A stretch of DNA of 64,000 bases from Leclercia sp. 29361 (GTDB lineage Bacteria > Pseudomonadota > Gammaproteobacteria > Enterobacterales > Enterobacteriaceae), in assembly GCF_011290365.1 (NCBI RefSeq), contig NZ_CP049786.1, positions 3,658,001-3,722,000 of the forward strand, written 5' to 3'. The position numbers and the translations under genes are program-made. This document shows positions 38,789 through 49,175 of this stretch, in pieces. How positions within the stretch are numbered: position 1 is the first letter of the stretch; each line of letters begins with the position of its first letter. The notes below the pieces were generated by a model, which had not been told where the DNA came from, searched no databases, and saw only the letters and a list, made by a program, of their open reading frames with translations.

Positions 38789-41700
38789 ATGGCCGAACAA
38801 TATGATTTTACTGTCACGCTGCATGACCTCGAATTTATTCTTAAGCAGATCAAGATCTCCGAATCCGCCACGAATGCCGATGGCACCGTCAACGGCGACG
38901 CGCTGCGCGACGCGGTAGGTGACCCGCTGCTGCCGTACGGCATTCGTACCGTGGACGGCTCCTGGAACAACCTGTTACCGGGTCAGGAGATGTACGGTGC
39001 TGCCGATCAGACCATGCCCCGCCTGGTGCCGCTGGATCTGGAAGCCATTCAAAACAATCCAGAACTGGCAAAATATCTGAGTACCTCCGGCCCTAACGGC
39101 GTGGTGACCGATTCTGACCCGCGTACCATCAGTAATATTATTTCCGACCAGAGCAGCAATAACCCGGCGGCAGTGGATGCGGCGGAGGGATTGAAAGATG
39201 CCCCCGGGGGCGGCACCAGCGAGAATGGCAGCCTCTCCATCCCTAACCTCTCCCCGGATGTCGGCCTGTCGCCCGCCTTCAACGGCTGGATGACCTTCTT
39301 CGGCCAGTTCTTCGACCACGGTCTGGATCTGATCCCCAAAGAGGGGAACGGGATCGTCTTTATCCCGCTGATGCCTGACGATCCGCTGTACAAAGAGGGC
39401 TCTCCGACTAACTTCATGATCCTCACCCGGGCCAAAGTGGATGCCACCCACAATACGGTGAACACCACCACCCCGTGGATCGATCAGAACCAGACCTACA
39501 CCTCTCATCCGTCGCATCAGATCTTCCTGCGCGAATTCACCTTCATCGATGGCAAACCCGAGCCAACCGGTAATCTGCTGGATGGCGCGCACGGGATCGC
39601 CACCTGGGGTGAGGTCAAAGCCCATGCCCTGCAATTCCTCGGCATTCAGCTGACCGATGCGGATGTTTTCAACGTGCCGCTGCTGGCGACCGACCGCTAC
39701 GGCAACCTGATGTTAAGCGCTAACGGGAAAGTGCAGATTGTCACCCTTCACGGCCTGGTGGAGGCCAACGGCGGCTTGCTGCCGTCAGACACCCTGCGCA
39801 CCGGCCATGCGTTCCTCGATGACATCGCCCACACGGCGGTGCCGAAAGTTGACGCCAACGGCGTCCTGCTGGCCGATGCCAACGATGTGATTGGCGGGGC
39901 AACGGAAGCCGGTACCTACGATAACGAACTGCTCGATCGCCACTTCATCACCGGTGATGGCCGCGGCAACGAGAACGTCGGCTTAACCGAGGTGCACTCG
40001 GTGTTCCACGACGAACATAACCGTCTGGTAGAGCAGTACAAAGCCACCATTCTGGGGTCGGGTGATGTCAGCGTGATCAACCAGTGGCTGATGCCGAACC
40101 ACCAGATCACCGAGATCCCGGCAGACACCAGCACCCTGGTGTGGAACGGCGAATACCTGTTCCAGGCCGGGCGTTTCACCACCGAGATGGAATACCAGCA
40201 CCTGGTATTTGAAGAGTTTGCCCGCGCCGTGCAACCGGCGGTCGATCCGTTTGTCTTCTCGAACACTGCCGACATCAACCCGGCGATCTTCGCGGAGTTC
40301 GCCCACGTGGTCTACCGCTTCGGCCACTCGATGCTCACTGAGAGCGTCGATCGTATCGGCATGGATATGGCCAGTGACGACCTCGGACTCATTCAGGCCT
40401 TCCTTAACCCACTGGCCTTCGATAACGACGGCTCGATGGAAAGTCATGCCGCCATCGGCGCAATTGTGCGCGGGATGACCCGTCAGGTGGGGAACGAAAT
40501 CGATGAGTTCCTGACCGGGGCACTGCGTAATAACCTGGTCGGTCTGCCGCTGGATTTAGGTGCGCTCAACATCGCCCGCGGTCGCGACACCTTTATGCCC
40601 ACCCTCAATCAGGCCCGTGCGCAATTCTTCGAACTGACGGGCAACAGCGAGTTGAAGCCCTATGAGAGCTGGGCTGACTTTGCGGTTTACCTGAAAAATA
40701 CCGCCTCGATCCTCAACTTTATGGCCGCCTACGGGCAGCATCAGTTGATCCTTGACGCCACCACCATCGAAGGTAAACGCGCCGCGGTAGATTTCCTGCT
40801 GTTTGGTGATGCCAACGACGCGCGGCGTGCCGACGCGTTTGACTTCTTCAACAGCACGGGCGCATGGGCTAACAAAGAAACCGGCCTGAACATGGTCGAT
40901 TTCTGGATTGGCGGCCTGGCAGAGCGGAAAAATGAGTTCGGCGGCATGCTCGGCTCCACCTTCAACTTCGTCTTTGAGACCCAGATGGAGATGCTGCAGG
41001 ACGGGGACCGTTTCTATTACCTGAGCCGTACCCAGGGCCTGAACATGCTTACCCAACTGGAGGCCAACTCGTTTGCCGCCCTGGTCATGCGTAACAGCGA
41101 CCTCGGCAATGAAGGCTCCTCTCACGTGCATGCGAAACTGTTCATGACCCCGGATCATATTCTGGAAGTGAACACGGGGGTACAGATTGGCGCCGACCCT
41201 AAATGGGGGAATGCGCTCAAAGACCTGCTCACCCCGCTGGTGGTGCGCAAAGCGGCCGGGGCGGACGTCGACGGCGATGGCAAGGCGGATGGTGCTTACC
41301 TGAAATACATCGGCGACGGGCACGTGGTGCTGGGCGGCTCTGCCGGTAACGATACCTTAATTGGCGGCAAAGGCATCGACAGCCTGTGGGGCGACGGCGG
41401 TAACGACCGTCTCGACGGCGGCGATGAAGCGGATACCGTGCACGGTGGCGACGGGGACGACATCATCACCGACACCGGGACCCCGGTGGGCGGGGCCGAC
41501 TTCCTGCACGGCGATGCCGGGAACGACGTCATCTTCTCCGGCAACGGTAACGACCTCAGCTTCGGCGGCAGCGGCCAGGACTTTATTGTCGTCGGCGAAG
41601 ATGCCCAGGAGGTGTTTGGCGGCCTGGGCAATGACTTCATCATGGGCGGTTCCGGGGCCGACGCCCTACTGGGCAACGAAGGCGACGACTGGCTTGAGGG

Positions 41701-44209
41701 CGGCGACGGCTTTGACTCCCTGACGGGCGAGAACTCCGAGCTGTTCTTCAACAGTACTATTGTCGGTCACGACGTGCTGAACGGTCAGGGGAACGACACT
41801 GACTACGACGGCGAAGCGGGCGACGACATCATGGTGCAGGGGGCGGGCATCCAGCGTAACAACGGGATGGCGGGCTTCGACTGGGCGATCCATAAGGGCG
41901 ACGTTGTCGGCGCCAACTCTGACCTCGGGATTCCGATCTTCGTTAACCAGCAGGAGTTTATCCTGCGGGATCGCTTCGACCTGGTGGAGGGGCTGTCGGG
42001 CTGGAAATTTAATGATGTACTCACCGGGACCGATCAGCCGCTTGGCACCGCCCCGGTTCAGGGAACGCCACTCTCCAACAACCTCACCCTCGACGGGGTA
42101 GCACGCATCAACGGCCTGGATACGGTGGTCGGCAGCAATCTGATCAACGGCGCCGTGGATGGCGTGGTGCTGAACCCGGACAACGGCGCGGACATTATTC
42201 TCGGCGGCGGCGGCAGCGACCGCATCATGGGTAAAGCGGGGAATGACATCATCGATGGCGATGCCTGGCTGAACGTGCGGATCGAAGTCAGGGACGCACA
42301 GGGTGGCGTCATCAAAAGTGTCGACAGCATGAAAGAACTCAATGCCGACATGCTGAACCGCGTGATCAACCCGGGCCAGCTGCACATCGTGCGTGAGATC
42401 CTTAATGACGGTAACAACGGCGAAACCGACATTGCGCTATACCGCGACGTCAACGGTAACTACAACTTTACCCGCAACGCCGACGGCAGCCTGACGGTCA
42501 ATCACGCTACCGTCTCCGCCAACCTGCCTTTAGGTGACGGCACCGACCGCCTGCTGAATATCGAAAAACTGGAGTTTGGCGACAACACCCAGCTGTGGGT
42601 GACATCGCAAAAAGCCACCGGCAGCGTCGACATCAGCAACAAAGCCCCTGGGGTGGGCGATCTGCTCCGGGTCAGCACCGCTAACCTGGCGGATGGTAAC
42701 GGTCTGGCGGACAACCTGCCGATCACCTACACCTGGCAGGCGCTGATTGGCGGCCAGTGGCGCGACCAGGCCACCGGCACCGAGTTCCGGGTAGGCAACA
42801 ACCTCTTTGGCGCGCAGCTGCGGGTCACCGCCAGCTTCAACGACCGAATGGGCGATGCGGAATCCCTGGTGTCGGCGATCACCGGCACGGTAGGACCACG
42901 GGATCAACCGACTCGCGGCGTGCCGGTGGTCAGTGACCTGACGCCAACCCGCACCCTGGCCCTGACGGCTGACGTCTCGGGTATTACCGATGGCGATGGC
43001 CTGACCAACGGTAACAACTTCCGCTACCAGTGGCAGATGAGTTCGGGTCTGGGCTTCATCAACATTGCCGGGGCCACGGCGGCCACCTTTACCCCAACCC
43101 AGACGACGGTAGAGCGGCAGCTGCGGGTGGTGGTGACGGTGACCGACGATGAGGGCAACCCATCGGTGACCCTGACCTCAGCCCCGACCCAGCTGGTCGG
43201 TAATCTGCTGACCGGTAACAACGGGGCGAACACCCTGTTCGGCACCTCCGGCAGCGACTACATCGACGGCGGCGCGGGTAACGATACCCTGCTCGGCCTG
43301 GCAGGTGACGACGTGCTGATCGGCGGGACGGGCAATGACGACCTGGACGGCGGCGTGGGTGCTGACCAGATGGCGGGCGGCGTCGGCAATGACACCTATC
43401 ACGTGGATAACCTGGGCGATGTGATCACGGAAGGCGCCAACGCCGGAACCGATCTCGTTGAGGTCACTGCCGCCAGCTACGTGATGGCCGACAACCTTGA
43501 AAACCTGACCTATAGCGGAACCGGCAACTTCAACGGCACCGGTAACGCGCTGGCCAACACCATGACCGGCGGCAGAGGCAACGACACTCTCAACGGGATG
43601 GACGGTGACGATACCCTGTTCGGTCTGGCCGGGAACGACACCCTGATCGGCGGAAACGGTAACGACGGTCTCGACGGCGGCCAGGGTGCTGACGCCATGA
43701 CCGGGGGTCTCGGAAACGACACCTATACCGTGGATAACGCGGGGGATACGGTGGTGGAAGGGGTCAACGGCGGGACCGATACCGTCCGGGTGAGCCTCAA
43801 CACTTATACGTTAACCCAGGATGTCGAGGTCCTGACCTTTACCGGCAACGGCGGCTTCACCGGGACCGGTAACGCCCTGGGGAACACCCTCACCGGCGGC
43901 ACCGGGGTGGATCGCCTGAACGGCGCGGGCGGGAATGACACCCTCACCGGCGCAGGGGGCAACGACTTCTTTATCTTCGGGGCCAACTTCGGGCAGGACA
44001 TCATTACCGACTTCGACAGTAACCCGACCGGCGGTCAGGATCTGATCAACCTGCAGGCACGGGGCATTACTGCCGCGAACTTCAACAGCAACATCACGAT
44101 GACCACCAGCGGGACGTCGACGGTCCTGAACTTCGCCAACGGCGACAAAATCACGTTACTGAATACGGCGGTCAACGCGATTCAGTTGACGGATTTCCAG
44201 CTGGGTTAA
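38789..44209 (+). CDS. Secreted animal-type heme peroxidase with RTX repeats
   Basis: 1806 aa, first gene of a three-gene secretion operon. The peroxidase domain (about 150-800) has the distal-His segment GQFFDHG (His177), the GDGRGNEN Arg (Arg392), LTEVHSVFHDEHNRL, the proximal-His segment VYRFGHS (His513) and the ARGRD signature. Then RTX Ca2+ repeats (about 850-980), a less regular region, two Ig-like repeats (about 1280-1470, each with TWQ/QWQ cores) and more RTX repeats (about 1475-1735). No N-terminal signal peptide; the C-terminus suits type I secretion. Related to the P. putida PehA type. Physiological target unknown: defence against competitors, or surface chemistry, are possible. 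Confidence 0.88.
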   Translation: MAEQYDFTVTLHDLEFILKQIKISESATNADGTVNGDALRDAVGDPLLPYGIRTVDGSWNNLLPGQEMYGAADQTMPRLVPLDLEAIQNNPELAKYLSTSGPNGVVTDSDPRTISNIISDQSSNNPAAVDAAEGLKDAPGGGTSENGSLSIPNLSPDVGLSPAFNGWMTFFGQFFDHGLDLIPKEGNGIVFIPLMPDDPLYKEGSPTNFMILTRAKVDATHNTVNTTTPWIDQNQTYTSHPSHQIFLREFTFIDGKPEPTGNLLDGAHGIATWGEVKAHALQFLGIQLTDADVFNVPLLATDRYGNLMLSANGKVQIVTLHGLVEANGGLLPSDTLRTGHAFLDDIAHTAVPKVDANGVLLADANDVIGGATEAGTYDNELLDRHFITGDGRGNENVGLTEVHSVFHDEHNRLVEQYKATILGSGDVSVINQWLMPNHQITEIPADTSTLVWNGEYLFQAGRFTTEMEYQHLVFEEFARAVQPAVDPFVFSNTADINPAIFAEFAHVVYRFGHSMLTESVDRIGMDMASDDLGLIQAFLNPLAFDNDGSMESHAAIGAIVRGMTRQVGNEIDEFLTGALRNNLVGLPLDLGALNIARGRDTFMPTLNQARAQFFELTGNSELKPYESWADFAVYLKNTASILNFMAAYGQHQLILDATTIEGKRAAVDFLLFGDANDARRADAFDFFNSTGAWANKETGLNMVDFWIGGLAERKNEFGGMLGSTFNFVFETQMEMLQDGDRFYYLSRTQGLNMLTQLEANSFAALVMRNSDLGNEGSSHVHAKLFMTPDHILEVNTGVQIGADPKWGNALKDLLTPLVVRKAAGADVDGDGKADGAYLKYIGDGHVVLGGSAGNDTLIGGKGIDSLWGDGGNDRLDGGDEADTVHGGDGDDIITDTGTPVGGADFLHGDAGNDVIFSGNGNDLSFGGSGQDFIVVGEDAQEVFGGLGNDFIMGGSGADALLGNEGDDWLEGGDGFDSLTGENSELFFNSTIVGHDVLNGQGNDTDYDGEAGDDIMVQGAGIQRNNGMAGFDWAIHKGDVVGANSDLGIPIFVNQQEFILRDRFDLVEGLSGWKFNDVLTGTDQPLGTAPVQGTPLSNNLTLDGVARINGLDTVVGSNLINGAVDGVVLNPDNGADIILGGGGSDRIMGKAGNDIIDGDAWLNVRIEVRDAQGGVIKSVDSMKELNADMLNRVINPGQLHIVREILNDGNNGETDIALYRDVNGNYNFTRNADGSLTVNHATVSANLPLGDGTDRLLNIEKLEFGDNTQLWVTSQKATGSVDISNKAPGVGDLLRVSTANLADGNGLADNLPITYTWQALIGGQWRDQATGTEFRVGNNLFGAQLRVTASFNDRMGDAESLVSAITGTVGPRDQPTRGVPVVSDLTPTRTLALTADVSGITDGDGLTNGNNFRYQWQMSSGLGFINIAGATAATFTPTQTTVERQLRVVVTVTDDEGNPSVTLTSAPTQLVGNLLTGNNGANTLFGTSGSDYIDGGAGNDTLLGLAGDDVLIGGTGNDDLDGGVGADQMAGGVGNDTYHVDNLGDVITEGANAGTDLVEVTAASYVMADNLENLTYSGTGNFNGTGNALANTMTGGRGNDTLNGMDGDDTLFGLAGNDTLIGGNGNDGLDGGQGADAMTGGLGNDTYTVDNAGDTVVEGVNGGTDTVRVSLNTYTLTQDVEVLTFTGNGGFTGTGNALGNTLTGGTGVDRLNGAGGNDTLTGAGGNDFFIFGANFGQDIITDFDSNPTGGQDLINLQARGITAANFNSNITMTTSGTSTVLNFANGDKITLLNTAVNAIQLTDFQLG

Positions 44210-44260
44210 GTACCACGGTCATCGATAACACGACTTCATTGATTTAATAAGGAGCACCCT

Positions 44261-46027
44261 ATGCCGCGCCAGTATAAGTCAACAGAACTGAAAAAAGCCC
44301 TCAAGGGGACCAGGCCTGCCTTTATTACCCTGCTGTTTTTTGGCAGCGTGATAAATATGCTTATGCTGGCGCCGGCAATTTATATGCTACAGGTGTACGA
44401 CCGGGTTCTGGCCAGCCAGAACACCACCACCCTGCTGATGCTAACGCTGCTGATCGTTGGGTTATATATCGTTATCGGGATGATTGAGTTCGCCCGCTCC
44501 AGCGTGATGATCCGGCTGGGCAACCGCCTGGACGTGAAGTTAAATCAGCTGGTCTTTAATGCCGCATTTAAACGCAAAATTGCGACGGGGGATAATAACC
44601 CGGCGCAGGCGCTGAACGAGCTGGCGCAGATCCGCCAGATCCTCTCCGGCAATAGCCTGTTTGCGCTGCTCGATATTCCCTGGACGCCCTTCTATTTATT
44701 AGTGGCGTTCCTCGTCCATCCCCTGCTGGGTTATCTGTCGCTCGGCGGGATCGTGATTTTACTCTGCCTGACGTTGCTCACGGAGCTCTCCACCAAAACG
44801 CCGATTCAGCAGGCGCAAATGCTGAGCGTCAGCAACTCGATCATTCTCAACAAGCAGCTGCAGAACTCCGACACCATCGAAGCCATGGGGATGCTTGCCA
44901 CCCTGAAAAAGCACTGGCTGGAAGGCCATACCAAAGTGATGGTGCTCCAGACCCACATTGCCGATAAATCGGCGGTCTACAGCAGTCTGAGCCGGTTTGT
45001 CCGCGTCCTGCTGCAGTCGGTGTCGCTGGGGGCCGGTGCCCTGCTGGTGATCGCGGGTGAAATCACCCCCGGGCTGATGATTGCCGCCTCGATTATCCTT
45101 GGCCGCGTGCTGAGCCCGGTGGAGCAGATCATCAGCAGCTGGAAGCAGTTCGTGCAGTTCCGCAGCGGCTGGAAACAGCTCACCCACCTGCTGGAGGAGT
45201 ACCCGGCCTCTAAAGCGATCCTCACCCTGCCGACCCCGAAAGGCGTCATCAGCGTCGAAGGGGTGTTTGCCGCTCCTCCGGGGCAGAAAGCCGCTACCCT
45301 GCGCAACATCTCGTTCCAGCTCGAACAGGGCGAAGTGCTGGGTATCATCGGCCCTTCCGCCTCCGGAAAAAGCTCGCTGGCGAAGCTGCTGGTGGGCGTG
45401 TGGCAGCCGCTGGCCGGAAAAGTGCGGCTGGATGGGGCTGACATCTGCCAGTGGGATAAAACCCTGCTCGGCCCGTCGATGGGCTATCTGCCCCAGGACG
45501 TGGAGCTGTTTGACGGCAGCATCGCCCAGAACATCGCCCGCTTTGGCGAGGCCAACAGCGAGCTGATTGTGGCCGCAGCGCAGCTGGCCGGGGTTCACGA
45601 GATGATTTTACGCCTGCCGCAGGGCTACGACACTAGGCTTGGCGCCAGCGGCCATCAGCTCTCCGGCGGCCAGCGCCAGCGCATCGGCCTGGCCCGGGCG
45701 GTCTACAACAACCCGGCCTTTATCGTCCTCGATGAGCCCAACGCCAACCTCGACGACGCCGGGGAGATGGCGTTGCTCAAGGCCATCAACGCCCTGCGCG
45801 CCCAGGGGCAAACGGTGGTGCTGATCTCCCATCGTCCGACCCTGCTGGGGGTGGTGAATAAAGTGCTGCTGATTAACGAAGGTGCGGTTCAGGCCTTCGG
45901 CCCGCGCGAGCAGGTATTTGCCAACCTGCGCCAGGCCAACATGCTGAAATCGGTCCCCGTCGCACCCGCAGCCGTTAGCGAGCCGCCTGTTGAAACCCAT
46001 CAAACCCCACGTGAGGCATTATCATGA
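44261..46027 (+). CDS. Type I secretion permease/ATPase (PrtD-like)
   Basis: 588-aa ABC exporter: membrane domain with six helices (about 20-310), then the ATPase with Walker A GPSASGKSS, signature LSGGQRQRIGLARA and Walker B FIVLDEPNANLD. No C39 peptidase-like domain, so it is of the PrtD/AprD type. It lies 51 bp after the peroxidase and overlaps the adaptor gene by 4 bp, so the peroxidase is its expected substrate. It might also export the Bap-like adhesins nearby. Confidence 0.93.
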   Translation: MPRQYKSTELKKALKGTRPAFITLLFFGSVINMLMLAPAIYMLQVYDRVLASQNTTTLLMLTLLIVGLYIVIGMIEFARSSVMIRLGNRLDVKLNQLVFNAAFKRKIATGDNNPAQALNELAQIRQILSGNSLFALLDIPWTPFYLLVAFLVHPLLGYLSLGGIVILLCLTLLTELSTKTPIQQAQMLSVSNSIILNKQLQNSDTIEAMGMLATLKKHWLEGHTKVMVLQTHIADKSAVYSSLSRFVRVLLQSVSLGAGALLVIAGEITPGLMIAASIILGRVLSPVEQIISSWKQFVQFRSGWKQLTHLLEEYPASKAILTLPTPKGVISVEGVFAAPPGQKAATLRNISFQLEQGEVLGIIGPSASGKSSLAKLLVGVWQPLAGKVRLDGADICQWDKTLLGPSMGYLPQDVELFDGSIAQNIARFGEANSELIVAAAQLAGVHEMILRLPQGYDTRLGASGHQLSGGQRQRIGLARAVYNNPAFIVLDEPNANLDDAGEMALLKAINALRAQGQTVVLISHRPTLLGVVNKVLLINEGAVQAFGPREQVFANLRQANMLKSVPVAPAAVSEPPVETHQTPREALS

Positions 46028-47358
46028 ACAACAACAATAAAAGTCCCGAGATGCCAGACGCCGACCTTGTCGATACCAATATCTGGCCGCCGTTGATTCG
46101 TGGCCTGGCGGTGATCCTGATCGCGGTCGGCGGGTTTTTACTCTGGGCGGTGAAGGCGCCGCTGGATGCCGGCGTGGTGGCCGACGGGACGGTGACGGTC
46201 TCCAGCAACCGCAAAACCATCCAGCACTTAAGCGGTGGCCGGGTGACCGACATCTTTATGAAGGAAGGGGAAGCGGTGAAGAAGAACCAGGTATTAATGC
46301 GCCTGGATACCCTGCAGCTGGATATGCGCTACAGCGCGTTAAGCGCCCAGTATATCTCCGCCAAAACCAGCGAAGACCGGCTGCTGGCAGAACGCAACGG
46401 CGCGGCGAGCATCACCTTCAGCGAAACCCTGCTTAAAAACTTCGCTAACAATAAGCGCCTGGCGGAGAGCCAGCAGCTGCAGGCCAAACTGTTCGAGACC
46501 CGCCGCAAAAATATTCAGGATGAGCTGTCGATGATCGGCGAGTCGCTTGACGGACTGGTGGGGCAGATCGAGAACCTGAATAAAATAAAAGGCTACCGGG
46601 AGCATCAGTTCACGCTGATCAACCGGGAGCTGGGGGCTATCCGGGCGCTGAGCGAGAAGAACTACTACCCCAAAGCCCAGCTGATGGTGCTTGAGCGCGA
46701 GGCAGCGGAGATCTCCAGTACCGTCTCGGAGGATATTCTCAATATCGCCAAACTGAAGTCGCAGCAAAACGAACTGCGGATCAAAGCCTACCAGGTGCAG
46801 CACCAGTACCAGCGGGAGGTGGAGTCTGAATTAACGGATAAGCAAAAAGAGGTGGCGATGCTGGAGGACGAACTGCAGTCGACCCGCCACGAGCTGGATA
46901 ACACCGTGATCCGCTCCCCCATCAACGGCATCGTGCTGGATGTCAAAGTCAGCACCGTGGGTGGGGTGATCCAGCCCGGCGAACACCTGATGGATATTGT
47001 CGCCGCCGGACAGCCGCTACAAATCGACGCCAAAATCCCGGTGCAGGCGATCGATAAAATGGTCCCGGGGCTGACCGTCGACGTGATGTTCCCGGCCCTC
47101 AACCACGCCCTGCTGCCGACGGTGCCGGCCCGGGTGCTGACCGTCTCGGCCGACCGCCTGACCGACAAAGTGACCCAGCAGCCCTACTACCTGGCCGAAG
47201 TGCAGGTCTCCCCGGAGGGGGTGCGCCTGCTGCGCGATCACAAGATAAAAGCCGGGATGCCCGCCAGTGTGACGATTAAAACCGGGGAGCGCACCTTCCT
47301 GAGCTATCTGTTTAAACCGCTGATGGCCCGCCTGGAGCTGGCGTTTAAGGAGATTTGA
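46024..47358 (+). CDS. Type I secretion adaptor, HlyD family
   Basis: 444-aa periplasmic adaptor with one N-terminal membrane helix (about 24-46), a lipoyl half (DAGVVADGTVTV), a long coiled-coil hairpin (about 110-300) and a C-terminal barrel with SPINGIVLDVKVSTVGGVIQPGE. It connects the ABC exporter to an outer-membrane TolC-like channel; no such gene is in this window, so the chromosomal TolC is presumably used. Confidence 0.92.
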   Translation: MNNNNKSPEMPDADLVDTNIWPPLIRGLAVILIAVGGFLLWAVKAPLDAGVVADGTVTVSSNRKTIQHLSGGRVTDIFMKEGEAVKKNQVLMRLDTLQLDMRYSALSAQYISAKTSEDRLLAERNGAASITFSETLLKNFANNKRLAESQQLQAKLFETRRKNIQDELSMIGESLDGLVGQIENLNKIKGYREHQFTLINRELGAIRALSEKNYYPKAQLMVLEREAAEISSTVSEDILNIAKLKSQQNELRIKAYQVQHQYQREVESELTDKQKEVAMLEDELQSTRHELDNTVIRSPINGIVLDVKVSTVGGVIQPGEHLMDIVAAGQPLQIDAKIPVQAIDKMVPGLTVDVMFPALNHALLPTVPARVLTVSADRLTDKVTQQPYYLAEVQVSPEGVRLLRDHKIKAGMPASVTIKTGERTFLSYLFKPLMARLELAFKEI

Positions 47359-47400
47359 TGGGGTCATATGCCGGTGTTGTCACCGCGGTGCGGCCTTTCT

Positions 47401-47468
47401 GCCCGGCAGCGCTTCGCTTGCCGGGCCTACTGTTCGTAGGCCGGGTAAGGCGTAGCCGCCACCCGGCG
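47401..47468. repeat. BIME: two REP units
   Basis: Two palindromic REP units: GCCCGGCAGC...GCCGGGC (47401-47427) and the type with GGCCGGGT...ACCCGGC (47436-47468). The second is the exact reverse complement of 51986-52018 over 33 bp. Lies between the convergent adaptor and ASCH genes. Confidence 0.85.
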
Positions 47469-47485
47469 TTGCACTGCGGCACAAA

Positions 47486-47896
47486 TCACATCACCTCAAC
47501 CACCACAAACTCCTCGGCCACCAGCTCCATATCATCCGCATACACACCTTCCCGGGTGAAAAAGGCCTTATGCTCCTCGCGCCAGTAGTCCAGGCTCAAG
47601 TCCCCTTCCCCCTCTTTGCGGGCAAAGGCCTCTGTCACCTCTGAGAAACGCACCAGACGCAGAGACACGATTCTGATGACGCATACCGGCGCGCCCTGCC
47701 CATTAAGAATAATATGGTAACTCCCGGGCCCCGGGGTGGCGTCATCGGCCTTAAAGGAGGCCAGCGAGCAGCAGGTGGCGGTCTTTACTCCTTTGACCAC
47801 CAGGGCTGCCAGTGCGTTTGCCATCTCAGGACTATCCCCGAAGGCCCATGCCTGAGCGCCCGGATATTTCTTGTTTAAGCCATCGATCAAATCCAT
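47486..47896 (-). CDS. ASCH domain protein
   Basis: 136-aa single ASCH domain (beta-barrel related to PUA, thought to bind RNA; some members act as amidohydrolases on modified cytidines). The GVKTATC segment near residue 36 and the C-terminal EEHKAFFTREG are typical. Function not known. It stands alone, convergent with the secretion operon. Confidence 0.8.
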   Translation of the reverse strand: MDLIDGLNKKYPGAQAWAFGDSPEMANALAALVVKGVKTATCCSLASFKADDATPGPGSYHIILNGQGAPVCVIRIVSLRLVRFSEVTEAFARKEGEGDLSLDYWREEHKAFFTREGVYADDMELVAEEFVVVEVM

Positions 47897-48002
47897 CGTA
47901 TACCCTTGTCAGCTCACATTTTAATGCCTCACTGTAGCACGCCTCCTTGCCGATGCGTTTTCGCCTTTCTACGCTTATCTCACTCTATGAAAGGAAGATC
48001 AT

Positions 48003-48563
48003 ATGCTGCGCCTTGTTCTCCTGCTGCTGGTCACGCTCATTTGCCCGTCGTTACAGGCGGCGGCGATCGCCCATACCATCGACACGGAGAAAACCACCAT
48101 CAAGCTGTCGTGGCGCGCCTTTGGCGGTATTCCGTCGTGGGCACATCTGAAGGGGGTGACGGGTCAGGTCACGCTGAACCCGGACAATGAATTTGACGAC
48201 CGCATCAATGTCACCATCCCGGTCGCCACGCTGCAGGCCTCCAACAACCTGCTTACCTGGCAGCTGAAAAGCGACATGTTTTTTGATGCCGCCCGCTACC
48301 CGACCATCACCTTTTCCAGCACCCGGGTGGTGGCGCTCGGCCCGGATCGCTACCGCGCTTTTGGCACCCTTACCGTTCGGGATCTTAGCCGTCCGGTGAT
48401 CCTCGAGGCCCGACTCGATCGCCAGTCGGGAGAGACGATCGCGCTGCATGCCACCACCGCCATCTCCCGGTCGGCCTATAAAATGGATCGCTTTGCGCTG
48501 GTGGTGGACGATCGAATCGCCATTGCCATCGATATCCAGACGAAACCCTCCCCCGCCGGATAA
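48003..48563 (+). CDS. YceI family periplasmic protein
   Basis: 186 aa. N-terminal signal peptide (1-20, LRLVLLLLVTLICPSLQA) and a lipocalin-like YceI domain (about 21-180, with TKLSW-like strand and LKGVTGQVTL). YceI proteins bind isoprenoid lipids in the periplasm; the ligand here is unknown. The start follows AAGGAAG. Confidence 0.85.
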   Translation: MLRLVLLLLVTLICPSLQAAAIAHTIDTEKTTIKLSWRAFGGIPSWAHLKGVTGQVTLNPDNEFDDRINVTIPVATLQASNNLLTWQLKSDMFFDAARYPTITFSSTRVVALGPDRYRAFGTLTVRDLSRPVILEARLDRQSGETIALHATTAISRSAYKMDRFALVVDDRIAIAIDIQTKPSPAG

Positions 48564-48947
48564 TACGCCCTGCAAAAAATAATACCTATGTCGTAGCGCT
48601 ATTTACGGATCATCAATTTATACAGCTAAAAAATCATACCTTTGTATTATTCTCATTAAAAAAATTCAGGCTAATAAACCCCACAACAAAAAATACAATC
48701 CCGAAAATAATAAATATTCATATTTCATAATACGCAGTTAATAAACATCACCCAGCAGCACATTTATCGCGATAAATTGTGACAGACCTCAATTTCCATA
48801 ACCTTTACGCAGCCGCAATAAACAGCCCAGAAGGCCGCCACCCCGCATACCATAAGGCCCTGACACAAACCCCCTCCTGCCAGGCTCTTTTAATCAGACT
48901 ACAAGCGCGTTATTTCTCGCTTATAATTCATTTCACCGCTTCGTCAT
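48564..48947. other. AT-rich intergenic region
   Basis: About 384 bp without a supported gene before the first adhesin promoter. A 70-codon GTG frame at 48779-48991 is present but overlaps the promoter element and looks accidental. Strong AT bias (48600-48740) again suggests silenced or regulatory DNA. Confidence 0.55.
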
Positions 48948-48976
48948 TTGCGCTTATAGTGCTTTCTGGCTATATC
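48948..48976 (+). promoter_or_regulatory. Conserved promoter element of adhesin 1
   Basis: TTGCGC (48948-48953), 17-bp spacer, TATATC (48971-48976). The same hexamers, spacing and most of the spacer (CTTTCTGGC end) recur at 52563-52591 upstream of the second adhesin, and little else in the region is conserved, which supports function. The predicted 5' leader is about 190 nt. Confidence 0.6.
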
Positions 48977-49175
48977 ATTTTTAAGCATTAATGAGACGAT
49001 CGTAATATTAATAACAGGGATGGCAAACATCACGCCTGGCATGAGCCGCTTTAAAAACATTTCAGCAGGTCACTATTTCTGACAAATAGTGCCTCTTTCG
49101 GGGCGCTTAAAATCTGCTGATAACAAATAAATTTAAACACACAGCATTTCTTTCACTCTGTTGGGAGTAATACAC

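Noticed and set aside
48779..48991. 70-codon GTG frame with one hydrophobic stretch
   Set aside because: No ribosome site, ends over the conserved adhesin promoter element, and the matching region before the second adhesin has no such frame.
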